In this document: positions 43,176 to 52,145 of the stretch, in pieces | How the letters are laid out: each line of letters starts with the position of its first letter | Numbering within the stretch: the stretch's first letter is position 1 | Source of the DNA: Streptomyces sp. CA-210063 | GTDB taxonomy: Bacteria > Actinomycetota > Actinomycetes > Streptomycetales > Streptomycetaceae | Assembly (NCBI RefSeq): GCF_024612015.1 | Contig: NZ_CP102512.1 | Location: 10,354,001 to 10,418,000, forward strand | Direction: 5' to 3' | Length of the DNA stretch: 64,000 bases | Notes under the pieces: model-generated | Told to the model about the DNA's origin: nothing | What the model saw: the letters and a program-made list of their open reading frames with translations, nothing else | Database searches by the model: none | Program-made: the position numbers and the translations under genes

Positions 43176-44165
43176 TCAGGGCAGCACGATGATCTTGCGT
43201 CCCTGGCCGGCGGCGAACTGGTCCAGTGCCTGCGGGTACCGCGCGAGCGGCAGCCGGTCGCTGATGAACACCTGCGGATCGAGCACCCCCGTGCCGAACA
43301 GTTCCGCGGCGCGCTCGAAGCTGTGCAGCACCGCCATGGAGCCGGTGATGGTGATCTCCTGGTTGTAGATGCGGTACGGCGAAATGGTGGCCGTCGTGGC
43401 GTAGTCGGAGACCCCGAACTGCAGGAAGGTTCCGGCCTTGGCGACGCGTTCGAGGCCGTCCTGGATGGCGGCGGCGTTGCCGGTCGCGTCGATGACCACG
43501 TCCCAGCCGCCGGTCCGCCCCAACTCCTCGGCGGAGAGCGCCGCCTGTGAACAGCCCAGCTTCTGAGCGGTCGCCAGCCGTTCCGGGTTGACGTCCACGA
43601 CATCCACCGAGGCGGCGCCGGTGCGCTTGGCCAGCTCCAGCATCATCAGGCCCATCGTGCCGGTGCCGTAGATCAGCACATGGGAGCCCATCCTGCCGCT
43701 GAGCACGTCGTAGCCGCGCACGGCGCAGGACAACGGCTCGATCAGCGCCGCGTCCTGGACGTCCACATGGTCGGGCAGCCGTACGCAGTTGGCGACGGGC
43801 GCCACGGCGAACTCGGCGGCTCCACCCGCCACGGTCACTCCGATCGCCGCCCACCGGTCGCAGAGGTTGTTGCGTCCGACCCGGCAGTAGCGGCACTCGT
43901 TGCAGTAGAGCGAGGGGTCCACGGCGACCCGGTCGCCGATCGCGAGTTCGGTGACCTCGCTGCCGAGGCCCACGACCTCCCCGGCGAACTCATGGCCCGG
44001 CACGACGGGCAGGGTCGGTGCGAACTCGCCCTGCAGGATGTGCAGATCGGTCCCGCACAGTCCGCAGGCCGCCACATCGACCACGACCTCGCGCGGCCCG
44101 GGAGTGGGATCGGGCACCGTGGCGACGGTGACCTTGCCGGGGGCTTCGATGACAGCGGCTTTCAC
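43176..44165 (-). CDS. Zinc-dependent polyol/alcohol dehydrogenase (sorbitol-dehydrogenase-like MDR)
   Basis: A 329-residue MDR: CGLCGTDLHI and GHEFAGEV (catalytic zinc), structural zinc Cys in CNECRYCRVGRNNLC, Rossmann YGTGTMGLMMLEL. The GTG start overlaps the permease stop (GTGA). As last gene of a DeoR-SBP-permease-permease operon it probably oxidises the imported polyol or sugar alcohol to a ketose; no kinase gene is in the operon. Confidence 0.9.
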   Translation of the reverse strand: MKAAVIEAPGKVTVATVPDPTPGPREVVVDVAACGLCGTDLHILQGEFAPTLPVVPGHEFAGEVVGLGSEVTELAIGDRVAVDPSLYCNECRYCRVGRNNLCDRWAAIGVTVAGGAAEFAVAPVANCVRLPDHVDVQDAALIEPLSCAVRGYDVLSGRMGSHVLIYGTGTMGLMMLELAKRTGAASVDVVDVNPERLATAQKLGCSQAALSAEELGRTGGWDVVIDATGNAAAIQDGLERVAKAGTFLQFGVSDYATTATISPYRIYNQEITITGSMAVLHSFERAAELFGTGVLDPQVFISDRLPLARYPQALDQFAAGQGRKIIVLP

Positions 44166-45046
44166 TTGACTGCTCCTAGGGACAGGCCGCGGACCAGTTT
44201 GTCCTGGGCGGCGAAACCGGCGATGAGGACCGGCAGGGAGACCAGCGTCGCGGCGGCACAGAGCCGGGCGAGGAAGAGGCCCTCGTTGGTGATGAAGCCC
44301 ACCAGGAAGACCGGCGCGGTCGATGCCGTCGTCGCCGTGAGGTTGACGGCGAAAAGGAATTCGTTCCAGCTGAAGATGAAGCAGATCAGCGAGGTGGCGG
44401 CGAGTCCGGGCATGGCGACCGGCGCGACGACCCGCCACAGCACGGTGAGCAGGCCCGCGCCGTCGACCTCGGCCGCCTCCAGGATCTCCTTGGGGACCTC
44501 GGCGAGGAAGGAGCGCATCATCCATACCGCGATCGGCAGGTTCATGGCGGTGTAGAGGATGACGAGCGTCCACACGTTGTCGAGCATCCCGACCTCTTTG
44601 ACGATCAGGTAGATCGGCAGGAGGGCGGCGATGGCGGGGAGGAACTTGGTGGAGAGGAAGAAGAACATCACGTCGGTCCACTTCTCGACCGGCTTGATGG
44701 ACAGGGCGTAGGCCGCCGGTACCGCGAGGGCGAGGACGAGGAGCGTCGAAATGACGCTGGCCATGGCCGAGTTGAGGAGGAAGGGGGTGATGTTCCGGCC
44801 GAACAGTGTCTCGTACTGCTCGAAGGTGAACGGGGCGAAAGGGGTCGGCGGGTTGGTCGCCGCGTCCGCCTCCTGGTGGAAGGACGTGAGCACCATCCAC
44901 GCCACGGGCGCGAAGAACGCCAGCGTGGCGAGCCAGGCGACGAAGGTCCACAGGGGCGACAGCCGTGGCACGCCGCCGTGGTCGTCGCGCCGCCGCAGGA
45001 GCTTCTTCAGCCTCGCCCCAGGGGCGGCTGCCACATGCGCGGTCAT
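44162..45046 (-). CDS. Carbohydrate ABC transporter permease (MalG type)
   Basis: A 294-residue inner-membrane permease with six predicted helices and the EAA loop EAAEVDGAGLLTVLWRVVAP. FSWNEFLFAVNLT is characteristic of the MalG/polyol-permease branch. Start overlaps the partner permease stop (ATGA). Import would be powered by an ATPase encoded elsewhere (the multi-system MsiK in Streptomyces), since none is in this operon. Confidence 0.92.
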   Translation of the reverse strand: MTAHVAAAPGARLKKLLRRRDDHGGVPRLSPLWTFVAWLATLAFFAPVAWMVLTSFHQEADAATNPPTPFAPFTFEQYETLFGRNITPFLLNSAMASVISTLLVLALAVPAAYALSIKPVEKWTDVMFFFLSTKFLPAIAALLPIYLIVKEVGMLDNVWTLVILYTAMNLPIAVWMMRSFLAEVPKEILEAAEVDGAGLLTVLWRVVAPVAMPGLAATSLICFIFSWNEFLFAVNLTATTASTAPVFLVGFITNEGLFLARLCAAATLVSLPVLIAGFAAQDKLVRGLSLGAVK

Positions 45047-46002
45047 CGGGACACCTCCTCGCGGAACAGCGACGCGATGGTCCGCAGGGCGAAGGTCGCG
45101 ATCACGATCGAGCCGAGGACGACGACGACACCGGCGGCGGCTGCCTCGCCGTACTCGTACTTGCGGAACATGGTCAGGTAGATCTCGTACGGCAGGTTGG
45201 TCGTCCGGGATCCGGGGCCGCCCTGGGTGATGGTGTACACCGCGTCGAAGGTCTGCACGACGTAGATCGTGCCGAGCAGGACGCCCAGCTCGATGTACTG
45301 CCGCAGGTGCGGCAGCGTGATGTGGCGGAAGGTCTGCAGCGCCGAGGCCCCGTCGACGCGGGCCGCTTCCAGGACGTCGCCGGGCTGCGCCTGCAGGCCG
45401 GCCAGCAGGATCAGCATCATGAACGGGGTCCACTGCCACACCAGGGACAGCACGACGGCCGGCATGGGGAAGTTGGACACCCAGTCGATCGTGGGGCCGT
45501 GGTCGGCGCCGAAGAACTGGTAGACGGCGTTGAGGGTGCCGTTGAGCAGGCCGTAGTCGGGGTTGTAGATGGCGTGCTTCCACAGCAGCGCCGCCGCGAC
45601 CGGCATGACCAGGAACGGGGCGATGAGCAGGGTGCGGGCCAGGCCCCGGCCGGGGAAGCGGCGGTCGAGCAGCAGCGCCAGAGCCAGACCGAGGACCACG
45701 CTGATGACGACCACCGACGCGGTGAGCACGACGGTGTTGAGCACGGCCGCGCGCAGTCGCCCGTCGGTGAAGACGACCCCGTAGTTGGACAGTCCGGTGA
45801 AGTGCCTGTCGGCCGGTTGCAGGATGTTCCACTGGAAGGTGGAGATGACGAGGGTGGCCACGAAGGGCAGCTGGGTGACGACGACGGTGAAGATCAGCGC
45901 CGGAAGCAGCGGACCGCGCCGCCGCCACTTGCTGATGGCGGTGGCTGTGGGGGGACGCACGGGAGGTGGTGCTGTTCTGGATGGTTCGATGAGCGTGGTC
46001 AT
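45043..46002 (-). CDS. Carbohydrate ABC transporter permease (MalF type)
   Basis: A 319-residue permease with six predicted helices; EAA loop EAARVDGASALQTFRHITLP; QGGPGSRTTNLPYEIY is conserved in sugar/polyol systems. The ATG at 46002 (MTTLIEPSR) has GGGAACTC upstream rather than a clear Shine-Dalgarno; the frame is open further upstream. 79 bp after the solute-binding protein gene. Confidence 0.92.
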   Translation of the reverse strand: MTTLIEPSRTAPPPVRPPTATAISKWRRRGPLLPALIFTVVVTQLPFVATLVISTFQWNILQPADRHFTGLSNYGVVFTDGRLRAAVLNTVVLTASVVVISVVLGLALALLLDRRFPGRGLARTLLIAPFLVMPVAAALLWKHAIYNPDYGLLNGTLNAVYQFFGADHGPTIDWVSNFPMPAVVLSLVWQWTPFMMLILLAGLQAQPGDVLEAARVDGASALQTFRHITLPHLRQYIELGVLLGTIYVVQTFDAVYTITQGGPGSRTTNLPYEIYLTMFRKYEYGEAAAAGVVVVLGSIVIATFALRTIASLFREEVSR

Positions 46003-46081
46003 GAGAGTTCCCTTGGCCGGTGACGGCCGGGTCGCGGTCGGGTGCCCGGCCGGCGGGTGAGGCCGGCCGGGCACTTCCGGG

Positions 46082-47437
46082 TCACTGGTGCTTCGCGGCG
46101 ACTTCCTCGGCGAGTTTCTGGCCGTCGTTCAGCGCCTTGTCCACGCTGGTCTGGCCGGCGATGGCCGCGGAGATCTCCTGGGTCACCTTGGTCCCGAGGT
46201 CCTGGAACTCGGGGACGGCCACGAACTGGATGCCCACCGTGGGCCTCGGCTGGACGCCCGGGTTGGTGGGGTCGGCCTCCTGAATGGACTTCAGGGTGAT
46301 GTCACCGAAGGACGCGGCGGCCTTCTTGTACTCGGGGATCTCATAGGTGCTGGCCCGCTTGCCGGCCGGGACCCGCGCCCAGCCCAGCTTCTCGCCGACC
46401 AGCTCCTCGTACTTCTTGCTGGAGGCCCACAGCATGAACTGCGAGGCGGCATCGGCCTTCTTCGTGGTCTTCGGCATGGCCCACGCCCATGTCCACAGCC
46501 AGCCGCTGCTCTCTGTCTCCACCACCGGCGCGTAGGCGTAACCGACCTTGCCGGCGATCTTGCTGGACTTGGGGTCCTCCAGCGATCCGGCCGCGCTGGT
46601 CGCGTCGTACCACATCGCGACCTTGCCCTGGCCCATGGCGTTCAGGCACTCGGTGAACCCGGCCTGCGGGGCGCCCGCCTCACCGTGCTCGCGCACCAGG
46701 TCGACGTAGAAGTCCGTCGCCTCCTTGAACTTGGCGCTGTTGACCTGCGCCTTCCAGTCCTTGGTGAACCACGTGCCGCCGAAGGTGTTCACCATCGTCG
46801 TCAGCGGCGCGCCGAGCTCACCCCAGCCCGGCAGGCCGCGCAGACAGATCCCCTTCATCCCGGGACGGGCTCCGTCGACCTTGGCGGCGGCGTCGGCGAC
46901 CTGCTGCCAGGTCGGCCGCTCGGGCATCGTGATGCCCTTCTCCGCCAGGACCTCCTTGTTGTACATGAGGAAGGAGGACTCGCCGTAGAACGGCAGGGCG
47001 TACATCTTGCCGTCGCCGCCGGAGAGCGACTGCACCATCGGCTTGAGCAGGTCGGCCTTGTCGAAGTTCTTGTCCTTGTCGGCATAGGAGTCCAGCTCGT
47101 GCAGCCAGCCGTTCTCGTGCCAGACGGGCACCTCGTAGGCGCCGACGGTGGCGACGTCGTACTGGCCGGCCTGGGTGGCGATGTCCTGGGTGACCTTGTC
47201 CCGCAGCTCGTTCTCGGGAAGGATCGTGAAGTTCACCTTGATGCCGGTGTCCTTGGTGAACGTGCTCTTCGTCAGTTCCGCGATGTCCTCCATCTGCGGA
47301 TTGCCGACCATCAGCACATTGATGCTCTCCCCGTCGCCGCCGGAGCCGGTGGAGCCACCCGCCCCGCTGCAGGCGACCAGCAACGAGCCCGCGGCCGTGG
47401 CCGTGACGAGGACCTGTGTCATTCTTCGTGTGCGCAT
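46082..47437 (-). CDS. ABC transporter sugar/polyol solute-binding lipoprotein
   Basis: A 451-residue family-1 solute-binding protein. Lipoprotein signal with C23 in LLVACSG, so membrane-anchored outside the cell. Conserved family segments: NVLMVGNPQMEDI, GQYDVATVGAYEVPVW, YALPFYGESSFLMYNKE, and WLWTWAWAMPKTTKKADAA. Close in type to sorbitol/mannitol-binding proteins, which agrees with the dehydrogenase in the operon. Confidence 0.92.
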   Translation of the reverse strand: MRTRRMTQVLVTATAAGSLLVACSGAGGSTGSGGDGESINVLMVGNPQMEDIAELTKSTFTKDTGIKVNFTILPENELRDKVTQDIATQAGQYDVATVGAYEVPVWHENGWLHELDSYADKDKNFDKADLLKPMVQSLSGGDGKMYALPFYGESSFLMYNKEVLAEKGITMPERPTWQQVADAAAKVDGARPGMKGICLRGLPGWGELGAPLTTMVNTFGGTWFTKDWKAQVNSAKFKEATDFYVDLVREHGEAGAPQAGFTECLNAMGQGKVAMWYDATSAAGSLEDPKSSKIAGKVGYAYAPVVETESSGWLWTWAWAMPKTTKKADAASQFMLWASSKKYEELVGEKLGWARVPAGKRASTYEIPEYKKAAASFGDITLKSIQEADPTNPGVQPRPTVGIQFVAVPEFQDLGTKVTQEISAAIAGQTSVDKALNDGQKLAEEVAAKHQ

Positions 47438-47518
47438 GACTGCTCCAGAGGGTGTTCGAGGGCATGGGGAACCAGGCCCCCGGCCTTGCGGGGGTGGGAC
47501 AGGGAGAGGTACTGCGGC

Positions 47519-48280
47519 TCAGGCCTGGATGACCTGGGGCCCCAGCAGTGAGTAGCGGTGGGCCTCCGCGGCGGGCAGCCCCGCGTCGGTGACGACGGCC
47601 TCGAAATCCGTGACATTCGCGAATCGGCAGAAGCTCACGGCGCCGAACTTCGTGTGGACGCCCGAGAACACCCGGCGTCTGGCGACGCGCATGACCTCGG
47701 CCTTCACCTCGCTGACCGCGGGATCGGGGGTGGTGAGTCCGTACTCGCGGGAGATGCCGTTCGCGCCGACGTACGCCAGGTCGATGACGAAGCCGGACAG
47801 CATGTGGGTCGCCCAGTGGTCGACCGTGGCCAGGGTCCCGCCGCGCACCCGGCCGCCGAGCAGCAGCACGGTGATGTTCTCGGCGGAAGCCAGGTCGCCC
47901 GCGGTGGCCAGCGAGGAGGTGACCACGGTCAGTGGGCGGTCGCGGGGGAGAGCGGCGGCGATGAGCTGTGGGGTGTAGCCCTCGTCGATGTAGACGGTCT
48001 CGGCGTCCCCGAGCAGTCCGGCCGCGGCGGCCGCGATCCGGGACTTCTCCGGGACGTGCATGGTGGTACGGAAGGCGAGCGTGGTCTCGAAGCCCGCGCT
48101 CTCCACGGGATGCGCACCGCCGTGGGTACGCCGGACCAGCCCGTGCTCCTCCAGTACGTTCAGATCGCGCCTCACGGTCTCCTTGGAGACCCCGAGGTCG
48201 GCGGCGAGTTTTCCGACATCCACGGATCCGGTACGGCGTGCCGTTTCAAGGATTCCACGTCTGCGCTCATCGGCGTCCAC
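47519..48280 (-). CDS. DeoR family transcriptional regulator
   Basis: A 253-residue regulator: N-terminal winged HTH (RRRGILETARRTGSVDVGKLA, LGVSKETVRRDLNVLEEHGL, RRTHGGA) and a sugar-phosphate isomerase-like sensor domain (YIDEGYTPQLIAAAL, VTSSLATAGDLAS, GGRVRGGT). It precedes the ABC operon by 81 bp on the same strand and presumably represses it until a phosphorylated sugar appears. Confidence 0.92.
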   Translation of the reverse strand: MDADERRRGILETARRTGSVDVGKLAADLGVSKETVRRDLNVLEEHGLVRRTHGGAHPVESAGFETTLAFRTTMHVPEKSRIAAAAAGLLGDAETVYIDEGYTPQLIAAALPRDRPLTVVTSSLATAGDLASAENITVLLLGGRVRGGTLATVDHWATHMLSGFVIDLAYVGANGISREYGLTTPDPAVSEVKAEVMRVARRRVFSGVHTKFGAVSFCRFANVTDFEAVVTDAGLPAAEAHRYSLLGPQVIQA

Positions 48281-48613
48281 GGCGACACCTCCGTTTCACG
48301 GCTCCACGTGCTGTACCGGCCAGCGGCGGCTGATTCCGGAGCCCTGCCCGTTCGGGCTCCTGAGGCAATTTCTACAAGGCGGCCGCTCTGCTGAACAGGT
48401 TCGTCGTAGAGCACTTCATGACCGAACGTGCCCGTTTCCTGAAGTCCGCAGACCCTGGACGATGCGGCGGACGGGCTCCGGTCGCGGGCGGCCGCTGCCC
48501 GCTCGCCTGCCGTGCGTGCCCGTTCGCTGCCCGTTTACCGGCCCGGAGTCCAGGACGTGTGCGGGGTTGTCCTTCGCCGGCCGTGGTCAGCGAGCCGCCG
48601 TGGAGGGTGCCTA
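48281..48613. other. Gene-free stretch upstream of the DeoR operon
   Basis: No credible gene. It contains one small hairpin, GGAGCCC / GGGCTCC with a 9-nt loop (48338-48360), 58 bp upstream of the deoR start, which could be an attenuator or the end of a lost gene. The right part is rich in CCGGCCGC-type words without structure that I can name. Confidence 0.4.
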
Positions 48614-48653
48614 CGGCAGCGCCCTGGTCGAGGACTCGACCAGGGCGCTGCCG
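48614..48653. terminator. Near-perfect 40-bp palindromic hairpin ending the monooxygenase operon
   Basis: Arms CGGCAGCGCCCTGGTCGAG and CTCGACCAGGGCGCTGCCG (19 bp, perfect) flank a 2-nt centre, 14 bp after the stop of the monooxygenase gene. The loop would open to 6 nt or so in RNA. One of the longest perfect stems in the window. Confidence 0.8.
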
Positions 48654-48667
48654 ACCGAACTGGTCAC

Positions 48668-49711
48668 TCACTGGAAGGCCGGGATGACTTCCTTGATGAA
48701 CAGCTCCAGGGACTTGCGCTTCTCCTCGTGCGACATGCTGTTGTCGATCCAGAAGCTGTACTCGTCGACGCCGAGCTCCTCGTAGGAACGCAGCCGCTCG
48801 ATGACCTCGGCCGGGGTGCCGATCATCGCGGTCCTGTGCAGCGACTCCGGCTGGAACTCCGGACGGCCTTCGAACTTCGACTCCGGGCTGGGCGGCAGGA
48901 ACCCGTTCCGCGGGGTGGTCCTGTTGCCGAACCAGGCGTCGAAGGTGCGGTAGAAGCGGTTGATCGCCTCCGCGGCCGGCCGCCAGCCGTCGGGGTCGTC
49001 GGGGGAGTGGACATGCGTGTGCCGCAGCACCATCAGGTCGGGGCGCGGCACCTCCGGATGGTTCGCCACCGCCGTGTCGAACTTCCGTTTGAGGTCGACG
49101 ACCTCCTCGTCGCCCTTCATCAACGGGGTGACCATGACGTTGCAGCCCTGCGCCACCGCGAAGTCGTGGGAGGCGGGGTCGCGAGCGGCGATCCACATGG
49201 GCGGGGTGGGCTGCTGCACCGGCTTGGGCACACTGGTCGAGGTCGGGAACCGCCAGATCTCGCCGTCGTGGGCGTAGTCGCCCTGCCAGAGCGCCCGGAC
49301 GGCCGGCACCAGCTCACGCAGGTGCTTTCCGCCGTCGGCGGCCGGCAGCCCGTCCGCCAGCCGGTCGAACTCGAACTGGTAGGCGCCCCGGGCGAGTCCG
49401 ACCTCCATCCGGCCGTCGCTGATGACATCGAGCAGCGCGCATTCACCGGCGACCCTGAGCGGGTGCCAGAACGGGGCGATGATGGTCCCCGCGCCCAGGC
49501 GGATGGTCGAGGTCCTCGCGGCCAGATGGGCGAGCAGCGGCATCGGGCTGGGGGAGATCGTGTACTCCATCGCGTGGTGCTCCCCGATCCACACGGTGCC
49601 GAACCCGCCGGCCTCGGCCATCAGGGCCAGCTCGGAGAGGTTCTCGAAGAGCTGCCGGTGACTGACCTCCTCGTCCCAGCGCTCCATGTGCGCGAACAAC
49701 GAAAACCTCAT
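48668..49711 (-). CDS. Luciferase-like (LLM class) FMNH2-dependent monooxygenase, TgnB-like
   Basis: A 347-residue bacterial-luciferase-fold oxygenase: FSLFAHMERWDE at the start, EAGGFGTVWIGEHH, RLGAGTIIAPFWHPLRVA, DVISDGRMEVGLARGAY. It needs reduced flavin from a partner, and a flavin reductase is encoded at 55626 in the facing operon. In combination with an aldehyde dehydrogenase, alpha/beta hydrolase and a betaine transporter this matches trigonelline monooxygenase TgnB, which opens the pyridinium ring. That assignment rests on context. Last of six tightly packed genes; start overlaps the tautomerase stop. Confidence 0.85.
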   Translation of the reverse strand: MRFSLFAHMERWDEEVSHRQLFENLSELALMAEAGGFGTVWIGEHHAMEYTISPSPMPLLAHLAARTSTIRLGAGTIIAPFWHPLRVAGECALLDVISDGRMEVGLARGAYQFEFDRLADGLPAADGGKHLRELVPAVRALWQGDYAHDGEIWRFPTSTSVPKPVQQPTPPMWIAARDPASHDFAVAQGCNVMVTPLMKGDEEVVDLKRKFDTAVANHPEVPRPDLMVLRHTHVHSPDDPDGWRPAAEAINRFYRTFDAWFGNRTTPRNGFLPPSPESKFEGRPEFQPESLHRTAMIGTPAEVIERLRSYEELGVDEYSFWIDNSMSHEEKRKSLELFIKEVIPAFQ

Positions 49712-49926
49712 GACTGCTCCTCCGCTTGTGCCGTGGCGGCGTCCATCTCGGTGAGGGTGACGTCACCGGTGGCCCAGTGCGTCCGGGGGACCTCGTGGAC
49801 GACGACCCGGATGTACTCGGGCCGCGTGTTCACGGTGCGCAGGACCGCTGCGTGCACCTCGTGCATCAAGTCCCGGATCTGCGCCGGGGTGCGGCCCTCG
49901 GCGAGGGTGATGGCGACCTGTGGCAT
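49708..49926 (-). CDS. 4-oxalocrotonate tautomerase family protein
   Basis: A 72-residue tautomerase. After Met removal the catalytic Pro1 is exposed (PQVAITLAEGRTP), and an Arg in VVHEVPRTHW fits the active-site pattern. These small hexameric enzymes interconvert enol and keto forms of ring-cleavage products. 1 bp between the aldehyde dehydrogenase stop codon and this gene's start in map position; same operon. Confidence 0.85.
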   Translation of the reverse strand: MPQVAITLAEGRTPAQIRDLMHEVHAAVLRTVNTRPEYIRVVVHEVPRTHWATGDVTLTEMDAATAQAEEQS

Positions 49927-49927
49927 G

Positions 49928-51415
49928 TCAGCTCCGCATCGTGAAGGGGTCGGCCACGGGCTCCTCGCTCGTGTTGATCCAGACACTCTTGAGCCGCGTG
50001 TACTCCCGAATCGTCTCGGTGCCGTGCTCGACGCCGACGCCGCTGGTCTTGAAGCCCTGGCGTGGTGACATCGGCGACATGGCCCGGTAGGTGTTGACCC
50101 ACACGGTCCCGGCATCCAGGCGCGCCGCCATTCGGTGCGCCCGTGCGAGGTTCGTCGTCCACACGCCGGCCGCGAGTCCGTACTCGGTGTCGTTCGCCAG
50201 GCGGACGACCTCCTCCTCGGTGTCGAACGGCATGACCGCCAGGACGGGGCCGAAGATCTCCTCGCGTACGACGCGCATGGTGTTGTCGACGTCCACGAGG
50301 ACGGTCGGCTCGTAGAACCAGCCGCCGAGGCCGCCGTCGGTGGCCCGTCCGCCGGTCAGCACCCGGGCGCCTTCGTCGCGTCCGAGGTCGACGTACCCGG
50401 CCACCTTGTCGCGCTGGCCTTCGAAGGCCAGCGGGCCGAGCTCGGTCTTGTCGTCCAGGGGGTCGCCGATGACGATGGTCCTGGCGCGTTCCGTGACCCG
50501 CTCGAGGAGTTCGTCGTAGACGGACCTGTGCGCGAACACCCGGCTGCCGGCGATGCAGGTCTGTCCGGCGGCGGCGAAGATGCCGGCGACGACGCCCATC
50601 GCCGCGTTCGGGATGTTCGCGTCCTCGAACACGATGTTGGGTGACTTGCCGCCGAGTTCGAGCGTGGAGCCGATGAAGCGGCTCGCCGTCGCGGCGGCGA
50701 TGCGTGCCCCGGTGGCGGTGCTGCCGGTGAAGGAGATCTTCGCGAGGTCGCGGTGGTCGACCAGGGCCTGCCCGGCCTCGGCGCCGAACCCGGTGACGAC
50801 GTTCACCGCACCCGGCGGGAAGCCCGCTTCGAGCGCCAGCTCGGCGAGCTTGAGCACCGTCGCCGACGTGTACTCCGAGGGCTTGATCACCACGGTGTTG
50901 CCGGCGCAGAGCGCGGGCGCCAGTTTGCTGCTGGTCAACGTCAGCGGGGAGTTCCAGGGCGTGATCGCTCCGACCACACCGAGGGGCTCCCGGGCCGTGT
51001 AGTTGAGTACCTGCCGGTCGGAGGTGGGGATGAAGTCGCCGTGGATCTTGTCGGCCAGTCCGGCGTAGTAGTGGTAGTACTCCGGCAAGGTGGCCAGCTG
51101 CCCGCGCATCTCGCGCAGCAGTTTGCCGTTGTCCCGCGTCTCCATGCGGGCCAGGTCCTCGGCGTTCTCGGCGATCAGATCCCCGAGGCGGCGCAGCAGG
51201 TGGCCGCGTCGCGTCTGGCTGAGGTCGCGCCAGCGCGGGTCCTCGAACGCCTTCCTCGCGGCGGCCACGGCTTGGTCGATGTCGGCGGCGTCCCCGCGCG
51301 CGGCCTGATAGAGGACCTCGCGTGTGGCCGGGTTGGTGCTCTCGAAGTACGCGCCCGACGCGGGCTCGACCCACGCCCCGCCGATGAAGTGCCGCAACGT
51401 GGTGAGGTCAGACAT
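49928..51415 (-). CDS. Aldehyde dehydrogenase (NAD(P)+)
   Basis: A 495-residue ALDH. Nucleotide motif FTGSTATG, general base Glu in LELGGKSPN, catalytic Cys in GQTCIAGSR, and EEIFGPVLAVMPF near the end. In the proposed trigonelline-type route it would oxidise the hydroxybutyrolactone ring-opening product (TgnC role) or succinate semialdehyde (TgnE role). Only one ALDH is present, so the second activity must come from elsewhere. Start overlaps the hydrolase gene by 8 bp. Confidence 0.92.
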   Translation of the reverse strand: MSDLTTLRHFIGGAWVEPASGAYFESTNPATREVLYQAARGDAADIDQAVAAARKAFEDPRWRDLSQTRRGHLLRRLGDLIAENAEDLARMETRDNGKLLREMRGQLATLPEYYHYYAGLADKIHGDFIPTSDRQVLNYTAREPLGVVGAITPWNSPLTLTSSKLAPALCAGNTVVIKPSEYTSATVLKLAELALEAGFPPGAVNVVTGFGAEAGQALVDHRDLAKISFTGSTATGARIAAATASRFIGSTLELGGKSPNIVFEDANIPNAAMGVVAGIFAAAGQTCIAGSRVFAHRSVYDELLERVTERARTIVIGDPLDDKTELGPLAFEGQRDKVAGYVDLGRDEGARVLTGGRATDGGLGGWFYEPTVLVDVDNTMRVVREEIFGPVLAVMPFDTEEEVVRLANDTEYGLAAGVWTTNLARAHRMAARLDAGTVWVNTYRAMSPMSPRQGFKTSGVGVEHGTETIREYTRLKSVWINTSEEPVADPFTMRS

Positions 51416-52139
51416 GTGCGCACTCTCCGATGAAGGTGGTGAGGGAGTCGACGAACGCCTCGGGGCGCTCGACGGGCAGCATGTGACGCGCCTGGGGGAT
51501 GACCACCGCACGGCAGTCGGGAAGCGCCGCGGCGAGCCGGTGGGTCATCTCGGGGGTGGACCCGGGATCGTTCTCGCCGGTCATCGCCAGCGCGCGTACG
51601 GCGATGGCGGCCAGGTGCGGGGCGAGGCCGGCGTCCGCTGTGGCGAACACGCGATAGCAGTTGAGGAACGACCCGACGTCGTTGGAGAGCAGCGTGGCCT
51701 CGGTGCGGGTCACCCGGTCGGGGCCGACATCGGTGCCGGCGTACCACCGCTTCAGGGACGCGGTCGCACTCGCCGTGAAGTCGGCCTCCGCGGTGCGCAG
51801 CCGGTCGAGTACGGACGCCCGCTCCTCGGCCGTACGCTCGCACACCGAACTGACCGAGGTCAGCGTGGCCACCAGCCGCGGGTGGTGCAGCGCCACATGC
51901 TGGGCGACCAGGGCGCCCAGCGAGAATCCGACCAGGTGCGAGCCCGCCGGAATCTCCCCGACCACCCCGTCGGCCAGATCTGCGAGGGTCACCCCGTCGC
52001 CCACCGGCGGGCGAGTGCCGTGACCCGGCAGGTCGGGGGCGATCACGGTGAAGCGGTCGGCCAGGAGCGCGGCGGCCGGCTCCCACATGGTGTGGTCGAG
52101 CCCGACGCCGTGCAGCAGCACCACGGTCGGCTTGCTCAT
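51408..52139 (-). CDS. Alpha/beta hydrolase, TgnD-like enamide/lactone hydrolase
   Basis: A 243-residue alpha/beta hydrolase: oxyanion HGVGLDH, nucleophile elbow GFSLG (Ser73), acid region GENDPG and histidine in QARHMLPVERP. It resembles 3-oxoadipate enol-lactonase-type hydrolases; the hydrolase that splits methylformamidomethylene-succinate in trigonelline breakdown belongs to this fold. Substrate inferred from the neighbouring monooxygenase and dehydrogenase. Confidence 0.85.
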   Translation of the reverse strand: MSKPTVVLLHGVGLDHTMWEPAAALLADRFTVIAPDLPGHGTRPPVGDGVTLADLADGVVGEIPAGSHLVGFSLGALVAQHVALHHPRLVATLTSVSSVCERTAEERASVLDRLRTAEADFTASATASLKRWYAGTDVGPDRVTRTEATLLSNDVGSFLNCYRVFATADAGLAPHLAAIAVRALAMTGENDPGSTPEMTHRLAAALPDCRAVVIPQARHMLPVERPEAFVDSLTTFIGECAHV

Positions 52140-52145
52140 GAGTAC

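Noticed and set aside
44162..47437. ABC system read as a peptide or iron importer
   Set aside because: Binding-protein and permease motifs are those of family-1 sugar/polyol systems, and a polyol-type dehydrogenase is in the operon.
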